Shown in pieces: positions 25,991 to 35,849 of a stretch of 64,000 bases of DNA. The stretch covers positions 45,012,019-45,076,018 of the forward strand of contig CM049306.1 in NCBI GenBank assembly GCA_026874595.1, in the 5' to 3' direction. Positions within the stretch are counted from its first letter, which is position 1, and each line of letters opens with the position of its first letter. The translations under genes and the position numbers were made by a program. Below the pieces are notes generated by a model. The model was not told the origin of the DNA, did no database searches, and saw nothing but the letters and a program-made list of their open reading frames with translations. This DNA is from Sipunculus nudus (taxonomy: Eukaryota; Annelida; Sipuncula; Golfingiida; Sipunculidae).

Positions 25991-27169
25991 CCTCAGGTCA
26001 TCTAGTTTGTTTGTCCCAATGTTTGTTTGTTTGTTTGCTTCTGTCTTACATATAGCATTCTACAGGCCACAGTTTTGCAAGAATCCTTTTGAAATTGGTG
26101 AATCTTATGTCTAACACTCATATCTCAAAATTGATGTTTCATTTTCGGGATATGGCCGCTAGGGGGCGGTGCAATTAAACTTCATCAACGTATAATTTTT
26201 TGACAATATCTCCAAAACTATACACCTGAATTACATAAACTATAGCTTAATTTCTTCCCCTGAGTCTTCTCCATAACTTAGTTAAGTCATCTGGCCTTAG
26301 CTTTGTGTCGCTTTGACAGTATGTCTATCTGTCAGTTGTCATCAATTTCGCCTTCTTGCTTGTTCCTTTGTCTAACATATAGCATTCTACAGGCAGGAAT
26401 CCTTTTGAAACTGATACATCTTATGTCCTACACTAATATCTCGAAAGTGATTTTTCAGTTTCCGAAAATAGCTGCTAGGGGGCGCTGCACTTGAAAGCCT
26501 ACAACATATCATTTTTTGCCCATATCTCCAAGACTTTAAACCTAAATTTTATAAACTGTAGCTTGTTTTCTTCCTCTGTCTTCTTCACAACATAGTTTAG
26601 TCTTTTTGTCTATACTTTGTGCCGCTTTGTGAGTATGTCGGTCACTTCAAAACACTTCGAAATGTTATTTTCCTCATAAATTCGTCCATTCTGGTCCTAT
26701 CTTCACAAACTTTTGCTCATTTTTTTCACCTTCGTCTTCTACATAGCTTAGTCTAGTCAACTGGTCTCAATTTGTGTCACTTTGTCAATATGTCTGTCTG
26801 TTTGCAAGTTGTCCCAAATGTTGCCTTCTTGCTGGTTCTTGCCTCTGTTATAATAGCATTCTATAGGCCACAGTTTACAAGGAATCACTTTGCAACTTTC
26901 ACCTATCGTATATTGAAACGATTTCTTGAAGCTGTATATGTATTTTTAAATAGGTCAAAGTTCAAGGTCAAAGTCATGAAAACATGTCAGATTATTATTA
27001 TCATTGTAACTTTGTCAATATTGGTCCAGCCTTTACAAACAATGGCTCATTTTCTTCCTCTTTGTCTTCTTTATGACATGTTCAGGTTATCTGTCTTCCA
27101 ATCTGGGTCAGAGTGTTTCCGGCAAGCGCGTGACCTCTGGTCGTCTTGTTTTGATTATTTAGGCGAACT

Positions 27170-28950
27170 CCCGCATATTATAAACATGTTGATATAAACA
27201 AAACAAGCAGCCTGTGTGAGGTGCTATCAACGTTTTCTGGCCTATTTTTATGAAAGTTTCAAGGGATAACCTTTAGTTTCTAACCGTTATAAGATAGGTG
27301 ATTGGGTCCCTTTAAGGGCTCTGTGACGAAAATGTACCCATTCACTATAATTTAGAATAATTGATTATGTTTTCCACCAAAATCCATGATAAAACAGGAG
27401 GTTAAAACAATACGTTTCATTGTGTTCTAACCATTCAGATCATATTAATCTCACATTCCACTTAATCATAACAAATATTTTAGCTGGCAAAAACGAGTAC
27501 ATAAATGAAATCGGTAATGCATAAAACATATGTATACATGTTAATATTCTCAATGGATGAACATTAAGATAAGGATATCTTATCTGTAGAAAATTAATTG
27601 AAAAATGATGTTAGTGTACTGAAAATTTGTTGTAAACCACATTCCTACTAAAAATCTGCATTTTAAGGAATGCAAGCCTCCGCCATGTTTGAGGTTACCC
27701 TTTCGTGGGATGCTCCTGAAACTTTGTTGCTTTAACTTATTTGGCCCATATTCCCAAGTTCATTCGAGCATAAGTTGACTTTACAACTGTGAATATTCCG
27801 TGAATCACTGAATCCGGATAATGTGCCGGACCCACACTAAAATCTAATCGATTCTGTTTAGGCCCATTCCCGAAATGCCTTGACATTTTCATGAGATTCC
27901 GTTCAAGATTACGTGAGTCATGTTGTGAACAAACATACACACACGCACACGAACGGGGATGAACGCATACCCTCCTGGGGAGGCAATAAACAGTCCTCCT
28001 GGTAGTCTGACTACGATATGGTCTTTCTCTATAGTTGGCATGATTATAAATGTATATATGACAAGGGGGGCCATTTAACATATGTTTCAGCGTGGGTAAA
28101 GTCTGTGGACCAAGGTACAGCAAGCTAATTTGTCCCAGCTGGTCTTACAGCAAGCGATTGATGACGCAAAAACAGTCAAAACACGGAGCTTGTGAGCAAT
28201 AAAACAAAGCATATTGATATTAAACAAGAAACATGACATGTTGTTAAATCTTACTAGTTATTCCTGAGGGCAGACTGTTATCACGCCATGTGATACTAAA
28301 TGGCATGTATCACCCAGAAAAATCGCTGATAACATTTCCCCCTTCTGAAATATTATCAGACAGATACGGCCGGGTCTGTTATTGGTGTCTTTGAATAGGT
28401 CTAGACCTTTCAGAGCTAAAAGTAAGTAAAAAACATCGTGTACTTTGGCCCGGGTGTACAAAAACACAAGGGATAAAATCAATATCAGTCATCGTATTTG
28501 ACATTTCACGATTTTCCAAATAATGCCGTTGAAACCATAAAAACCTGAGGTGTATATTTACGCACACGGGAGTATCAACTTTATGTCTGGGAATTTGTAA
28601 ATAGAAGAAGGATCAAGTTGTGTATTAAAATTCTCTGGATTCATTCCCTTTAATACAAATTGTATGAGCATATGTGATAGGAAGAAAAGAAAATAAAACA
28701 CGTATTAACAATTTCCATGTGGTTGGATGGAAATTAAAATTAATCTATAAAGGTATTTGAAATTTAGAATTTAAATTTAAAAAATACATATGTTTCTCTT
28801 TTAAATATTCATATTAAATCGATACTTGACCGTAAAAATTGTCTATGAACGTAACTCCCTCGGTACACTTCGAAATGAATTCATAACCTGCGCGTATTAC
28901 TATGGAATAGACTTTTTTTCTGATTTGACTCAAAGAATAATAATGCTAGG
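27170..28950. other. Non-coding, no recognised feature
   Basis: Unique-looking AT-rich sequence. ATAGGTGATTGGGTCCCTTTAAG near 27,294 resembles, in reverse, a segment at about 37,441, probably a dispersed repeat. Open frames at 27,737-28,123 overlap in two phases and look accidental. Confidence 0.5.
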
Positions 28951-28984
28951 GGTTGGCGTTTTATAGATACTCTTTGTTTCTGCA

Positions 28985-29048
28985 GTCTGTCTGCCTGTTA
29001 ATCTGTCATTCTCTGTCGGTTCGTCTTTCTGTCTGTTTGTCTCTCTCG

Positions 29049-29100
<52 letters not shown>
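28985..29100. repeat. (CT)n and CTGT-rich microsatellite
   Basis: Degenerate CTGT repeats run into a pure CT run from about 29,055 to 29,099. Confidence 0.9.
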
Positions 29101-29102
<2 letters not shown>

Positions 29103-29819
29103 TTGTCCTGTAATAACGTAATTGGTTTGGTAACAAGCCGGGTTAACAGCACGTGGAAAGTCTCTATTCACAGGTGCCTATCTGCTACAGCGAAACATGC
29201 AAAGCGCTCATGAGAAGGGTAATTGATTTCTCCAGAATCTGCCCTGAATTATTTACAAAAATATTGGGAACCCAACTCAGGCCTTGTCAAAATACCACGC
29301 AAACAGAGAGAGTTATGTCGCTTCACGTCTCTGCATTAATCAGATATCATGCATTATCCTGTGACCAAAGCACTTTTTCCGTCTAACGTTCAATTCATGC
29401 ATTATCTAGATCCTTACAATTTCATTCGCTAAAACAATATATTCAATATATAGATCTTGGTCACACCCGTTCCATTTCAAACAATTTTAGTGAAGGTTTT
29501 AGAAGTATTGAAAATAAGTTCACCGGTACCTTTCGGCAAAATTAACCTCATGATTAACCTGAATGTTATCTCTGCCTTGTTAATTTAAATTAATTCTGCA
29601 TTTACGTACTCTGCAATATCAGATACTGTTTGTTGGAACCCCGAATTTATTAATGGTAAAATATGCGTTGTATAGTAACATTAAAGGCCGACGTACATAA
29701 ATACAATAAAGACAAACATAGATAAAGCCAAATATAGATTTACAGAATGACCGGAATTAAGACAGTTATAAACAAAGACAGTAATATACAGGGATAAAGA
29801 CTAACATAAACAAGGGTAT

Positions 29820-30735
29820 ATTTACAGACAGGGATAAAGACTAACATAGACAGTGGTATACTTACAGACAGCAATAAAGAATAACATAGACAATGGTATA
29901 CTTACAGACAGGGATAAAGACTGACATAGACAATGGTATACTAACAGACAGGGATAAAGACTGACATAGACAATGGTAAACTTACAGACAGGGATAAAGA
30001 CTAACATAGACAATGATGTGCTTACAGACAGAGATAAAAACTAACATATACAATGGTGTACTTACAGACAAGGATAAAGACTAACATAGACAATGGTATA
30101 CTTACAGACAGAGATAAAGACTAACATAGACAATGGTGTACTTACAGACAGGGATAAAGACTAACATAGACAATGGTGCACTTATAGGACAGGGATTAAG
30201 ACTAACATAGACAATGGTGTACTTACAGACAGGGATTAAGACTAACATAGACAATGGTGTACTTACAGACAAGGATAAAGATTTACATAGACAATGGTGT
30301 ACTTGCAGACAGGGATAAAGACTAACATAGGCAATGGTATACTTACAGACAGAGATAAAGACTAACATAGACAATGGTGTACTTACAGACAGGGATTAAG
30401 ACTAACATACACAATGGTGTACTTACAGACAGGGATTAAGACTAACATAGACAATGGTGTACTTACAGACAGGGATTAAGACTAACATAGAAAAGGGTAT
30501 ACTTACAGACAAGGGATAAAGACTAACATAGCCGAAGGAATACCTACAGACAGGGATAAAGACTTACATAGACAATGGTGTACTTACAGACAGGAATTAA
30601 GACCAACATCGACAATGGTATACTTACAGACAAGGATAAAGATTTACATAGACAATGGTGTACTTACAGACAGGGATTAAGACTAACATAGAAAATGGTG
30701 TACTGACAGACAGGAATAAAGACTAACATATAGAA
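29820..30735. repeat. 40-bp minisatellite, about 23 copies
   Basis: The unit has cores CTTACAGACAGGGATAAAGA and CTAACATAGACAATGG and a period of 40 bases, with diverged edges reaching to about 29,700 and 30,960. Because no phase of the minus strand contains a stop within the unit, long minus-strand frames run through it (29,822-30,013; 30,102-30,374; 30,683-30,928). These are not genes. Confidence 0.95.
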
Positions 30736-30959
30736 AAATATTGTTACCTATATAGGGATTAACATTATCATAGACAAAGAAAACAAAGAGATAGACATAG
30801 AGTTCTGGATAAAAATTAGCATAGACAAAGATAAAAAGAGAGATAAACTTACAGACAAAGATAAAGACTATCCGAAATATAGATAAACACAGGGATACAG
30901 AGGGATAAAGAATACTATAGACAAACACACAGATTAACTTAGAGACAGAAGAAAAGACT

Positions 30960-32140
30960 AAAGAAAACCAAAAACAGTGAAAGTGAGAGATACAGGAACA
31001 CGGTTATAGACAGGACAGGGACTAGGGGATGTAAAGTATTTGTATGTATATGTAATTGTATATACATGTATAAACTTTGTTGGATTATTATATTTTGATG
31101 TAAAGCGGACGGTGGTCAGTTCTGGTTCATATCGGTCATGAAACAAGCTGGGCTGAGTGAAGCATGGGCCACTGACACAAACCGCGGCGACAAATCCAAT
31201 TTAATCTGTAATAATGATCTTGTCGCTGGAGGGGACGTAACTTCAGACAGAAAATAAATGACACTATATTACCCAAGCAGCCTCCCTCAAGTACACCACA
31301 CGTGTGGAGGGTGCAGTGCAGGGTTCTTATAAGGCTGTCCGGGGCGGACCTGACTCAGCCTGAAGGCAGGTCTTTCAGCCAACTTAGTGCTGTAACGGCC
31401 AGTGATAAACTATCCTTTAGTTGTCATACCCGCCATACTATATTCAATTCGCTCCTGGCCTCAGCGGCCTGGTTTTAGACATCTGGCCTATAAAGTACTT
31501 TTTTCTGGACATCGGGTTAAGGTGTCATCTGATAATATTCCCCCGGTGAATGAAACAATCTTATAAAAAACGAGAATGGACAGACCTTTAGATGTTCTTA
31601 TAGATATGAGTGCCTTGTATAAAGAGACAACCTTCTAACAGAACGTGAGACTTCACTTCGCTGTCAGAAATTTGGGTAAAATCCCAAAGAAGTCATAATT
31701 CTGGTTTGTAGGGCAATCGATGGATCGCCGGGGTTGTGTATACTCTGTATATATATAATTTAGCTGGTCACGGCGAGTTGCTCCTTTCGGTAGCAGATAA
31801 AGCATTTCTTTTAATAATTTATTGCCGCCATGGTATTTTCCGCGGCATCTATGTTAAATTTGTCCAGAAATCAGAATAAGAACATGTATGTATATAAATT
31901 AATTAACTAAATTCCGGACAAATTACCTTGATAAAAACGATTACTACGGAAATTATTTAGAAGGAAACCAACACGACGCCTATCAGAAGAATCAATTTAA
32001 ATTAATATTTCTGTATTTCAGAAAAAAAAGAATCACACACGTTGGTTCCAGTGACGAGGTCAAAATAACAATCACTTCATAACTAGTCAATGTAATGTTA
32101 GTCAATCAAACTTTTTTTCAAATTTCATTATATTATCATA
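30960..32140. other. Non-coding, no recognised feature
   Basis: No repeats, RNA folds or domain-like frames seen. Short GC-richer stretches at 31,140-31,400 show no splice-bounded open frame I can support. Confidence 0.5.
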
Positions 32141-32144
32141 TAAA

Positions 32145-32172
32145 GTGCATAAAGCTCCAAACCTTGAACATG
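32145..32172 (+). repeat. Left inverted arm bounding the 32-bp minisatellite
   Basis: GTGCATAAAGCTC, nine bases, then AACATG. The right arm at 35,760-35,787 is CATGTT, nine bases, GAGCTTTATGCAC: the exact reverse complement with the same nine-base gap. Inside the arm one array unit lies in the opposite orientation (CTCTCGATGGTCTGAT). Confidence 0.85.
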
Positions 32173-32224
32173 CTCTCGATGGTCTGATAAAACCGATTCT
32201 AGCACAGGGCAAAGAATCAGACAA

Positions 32225-35200
32225 GCGAGAGCTGGTGTCCCGGTGTAATCAGACCAACGAGAGCTGGTGTGCCGGTGTAATCGGACCAACGAGAGCTGGT
32301 GTGCCGGTGTAATCAGACCAACGAGAGCTGGTGTGCCGGTGTAATCAGACCAACGAGAGCTGGTGTGCCGGTGTAATCAGACCAACGAGAGCTGGTGTGC
32401 CGGTGTAATCAGACCAACGAGAGCTGTTGTCCTAGTGTTATCAGACCAACGAGAGCTTGTGTCCTGATGTAATCAGACCAACGAGAGCTGGTGTCCCGGT
32501 GTAATCAGACCAACGAGAGCAGTTGTCCTAGTGTAATCAGACCAACGAGAACTGGTGTGCCGGTGTAATCAGACCAACGAGAGCTGTTATCCTAGTGTTA
32601 TCAGATCAACGACAGCTTGTGTCCTGGTGTAATCAGACCAACGAGAGCTGTTGTCCCGGTGTAATCAGACCAACAAGAGCAGTTGTCCTAGTGTAATCAG
32701 ACCAACGAGAGCTGTTGTCCTAGTGTTATCAGACCAACGACAGCTTGTGTCCTGGTGTAATCAGACCAACGAGAGCTGTTGTCCCGGTGTAATCAGACCA
32801 ACAAGAGCAGTTGTCCTAGTGTAATCAGACCAACGAGAGCTGTTATCCTAGTGTTATCAGACCAACGACAGCTTGTGTCCTGGTGTAATCAGACCAACGA
32901 GAGCTGTTGTCCCGGTGTAATCAGACCAACAAGAGCAGTTGTCCTAGTGTAATCAGACCAACGAGAGCTGTTGTCCTAGTGTAATCAAACCAAAGAGAGC
33001 TGTTGTCCCAGTGTAATCAGACCAACGAGAGCTGTTGTCCTAGTGTAATCAGACCAACGAGAGCTGTTGTCCTAGTGTAATCAGACCAGCGAGAGCTGGT
33101 GTCCCAGTGTAATCAGACCAACGAGAACTGTGGTCCTAGTGTAATCACACCAACGAGAGCTGTTGTCCTGGTGTAATCAGACCAATGAGAGCTGGTGTCC
33201 CGGTGTAATCAGACCAACGAGAGCTGGTGTGCCGGTGTAATCAGACCAACGAGAGCTGTTGTCCTAGTGTTATCAGACCAACGACAGCTTGTGTCCTGGT
33301 GTAATCAGACCAACGAGAGCTGGTGTCCCGGTGTAATCAGACCAACGAGAGCAGTTGTCCTAGTGTAATCAGACCAACGAGAGCTGTTGTCCTAGTGTAA
33401 TCAGACCAACGAGAGCTGTTGTCCAAGTGTAATCAGACCAACGAGAGCTGTTGTCCTAGTGTATTCAGACCAACGAGAGCTGTTGTCCTAGTGTAATCAG
33501 ACCAGCGAGAGCTGGTGTCCCGGTGTAATCAGACCAACGAGAACTGTGGTCCTGGTGTAATCACACCAACGAGAGCTGTTGTCCTGGTGTAATCAGACCA
33601 ATGAGAGCTGGTGTCCTGGTGTCATCAGACCAATGATAGCTGGTGTCCTAGTGTAATCAGACCAATGAGAGCTGTTGTCCTAGTGTAATCAGACCAGCGA
33701 GAGCTGGTGTCCCCGTGTAATCAGACCAACGAGAGCTGGTGTGCCGGTGTAATCGGACCAACGAGAGCTGGTGTGCCGGTGTAATCAGACCAACGAGAGC
33801 TGGTGTGCCGGTGTAATCAGACCAACGAGAGCTGTTGTCCAAGTGTAATCAGACCAACGAGAGCTGGTGTGCCGGTGTATTCAGACCAACGAGAGCTGTT
33901 GTCCTAGTGTAATCAGACCAGCGAGAGCTGGTGTCCCGGTGTAATCAGACCAACGAGAACTGTGGTCCTGGTGTAATAATACCAACGAGAGCAGTTGTCC
34001 TAGTGTAATCAGACCAACGAGAGCTGTTGTCCTAGTGTAATCAGACCAACGAGAGCTGTTGTCCCAGTGTAATCAGACCAACGAGAGCTGTTGTCCTAGT
34101 GTAATCAGACCAACGAGAGCTGTTGTCCTAGTGTAATCAGACCAGCGAGAGCTGGTGTCCCGGTGTGATCAGACCAACGAGAACTGTGGTCCTAGTGTAA
34201 TCATACCAACGAGAGCTGTTGTCCTGGTGTAATCAGACCAATGAGAGCTGGTGTCCTGGTGTAATCAGACCAACAAGAGCTGGTGTCCCGGTGTAATAAT
34301 ACCAACGAGAGCAGTTGTCCTAGTGTAATCAGACCAACGAGAGCTGTTGTCCTAGTGTAATCAGACCAACGAGAGCTGTTGTCCCAGTGTAATCAGACCA
34401 ACGAGAGCTGTTGTCCTAGTGTAATCAGACCAACGAGAGCTGTTGTCCTAGTGTAATCAGACCAGCGAGAGCTGGTGTCCCGATGTAATCAGACCAACGA
34501 GAACTGTGGTCCTAGTGTAATCATACCAACGAGAGCTGTTGTCCTAGTGTAATCAGACCAACGAGAGCTGGTGTCCCGATGTAATCAGACCAACGAGAAC
34601 TGTGGTCCTAGTGTAATCATACCAACGAGAGCTGTTGTCCTAGTGTAATCAGACCAACGAGAGCTGGTGTCCCGGTGTAATCAGACCAACGAGAGCAGTT
34701 GTCCTAGTGTAATCAGACCAACGAGAGCTGTTGTCCTAGTGTAATCAGACCAACGAGAGCTGTTGTCCCAGTGTAATCAGACCAACGAGAGCTGTTGTCC
34801 TAGTGTCATCAGACCAATGAGAGCTGTTGTCCTAGTGTAATCAGACCAGCGAGAGCTGGTGTCCCGGTGTAATCAGACCAACGAGAACTGTGGTCCTAGT
34901 GTAATCACACCAACGAGAGCTGTTGTCTTTGTGTAATCAGACCAATAAGTGCTGGTGTCCCGGTGTAATCAGACCAACGAGAGCTGTTGTCCTAGTGTAA
35001 TCAGACCAACGAGAGCTGTTGTCCCAGTGTAATCAGACCAACAAGAGCTGTTGTCCTAGTGTAATCAGACCATCGAGAGCTGGTGTCCCGGTGTAATCTG
35101 ACCAACGAGAACTGTGGTCCTAGTGTAATCACACCAACGAGAGCTGTTGTCCTGGTGTAATCAGACCAATGAGAGCTGTTGTCCTAGTGTAATCAGACCA

Positions 35201-35757
35201 GCGAGAGCTGGTGTCCCGGTGTAATCTGACCAACGAGAGCTGTTGTCCTAATGTAATCAGACCAACGAGAGCTGTTTACTGGTGTAATCAGACCAATGAG
35301 CGCTGTTGTCCTAGTGTAATCAGACCAGCGAGAGCTGGTGTCCCGGTGTAATCAGACCAACGAGAACTGTGGTCCTAGTGTAATCACACCAACGGGAGCT
35401 GGTGTCCTTGTGTAATCAGACCAATGAGAGCTGTTGTCCTAGTGTAATCAGACCAGCGAGAGCTGGTGTCCCGGTGTAATCTGACCAACGAGAACTGTGG
35501 TCCTAGTGTAATCACACCAACGAGAGCTGTTGTCCTGGTGTAATCAGACCAATGAGAGCTGTTGTCCTAGTGTAATCAGACCAGCGAGAGCTGGTGTCCC
35601 GGTGTAATCAGACCAAAGAGAACTGTGGTCCTAGTGTAATCACACCAACAAGAGCTGTTGTCCTGGTGTAATCAGACCAATGAGAGCTGTTGTCCTAGTG
35701 TAATCAGACCAGCGAGAGCTGGTGTCCTGGTGTAATCTGACCAACGAGTGCTGGTGT
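32225..35757. repeat. 32-bp minisatellite, about 110 copies, with higher-order structure
   Basis: The unit is about 32 bases with cores ATCAGACCAACGAGAGCTGG and TGTCCCGGTGTA. Variants differ at GAGAGC/GAGAAC, CCAACG/CCAGCG/CCAATG and GGTGTCCCGG/GTTGTCCTAG. In the distal part four variants form a 128-bp higher-order repeat: the CCAGCGAGAG variant starts at 35,195, 35,322, 35,450, 35,578 and 35,706. The period is not a multiple of three. There are no unique spacers between units, so it is not a CRISPR array. The reverse of the unit aligns with the SINE body at 35,788-35,845. Confidence 0.95.
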
Positions 35758-35774
35758 TGCATGTTTAGAATTAT

Positions 35775-35845
35775 GAGCTTTATGCACAAAGCGATACCAC
35801 GCTCGCATTGGTCGTATTACACTTCTTTGCTCTTTGCTCACCTTG
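35775..35845 (-). mobile_element. SINE body fragment at the minisatellite edge
   Basis: GAGCTTTATGCACAAAGC, ACCACGCTCGCATTGGTCG and TTTGCTCTTTGCTCACC match in order the SINE at 54,709-54,780 (GAGCTGGATGCACAATGC, ACCACGCCCTCATTGGTA, TTTGCTCTGTGCTCACC). This identifies the right flank of the array as part of the same SINE family. Confidence 0.7.
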
Positions 35846-35849
35846 CGTG

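Larger units (their letters stand above)
17791..27127. repeat. 9.3-kb complex repeat block with ~330-bp subunits
   Basis: The block is built from diverged copies of one module. Each has, in order: a segment around CCGTCTGTTTCTCAGTTGTC; CACATATAGCATTCTACAGG; ACACTAATATCTCGAAA; a CTAGGGGGCGGTGCAC core; and ACATAAACTATAGCTTATTT. The core recurs near 19,388, 23,443, 23,771, 25,172, 25,504, 26,159 and 26,476, at spacings of about 330 or twice that. CCACCAGGGGGCG variants lie at 18,743 and 20,655. No transposase or reverse-transcriptase residues were seen. Open frames such as 18,169-18,558 are not conserved between modules. It could be a nested non-autonomous transposon cluster or a local satellite. 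Confidence 0.8.

Noticed and set aside
29822-30928. Membrane-protein-like minus-strand frames (VYVSLYPCL repeats)
   Set aside because: They follow exactly the 40-bp tandem repeat and change phase with it. No start context or splice sites.
32225-35757. CRISPR-like array (short regular repeats)
   Set aside because: Units are contiguous with no unique spacers, the genome is clearly eukaryotic, and there are no cas genes. It is a minisatellite.
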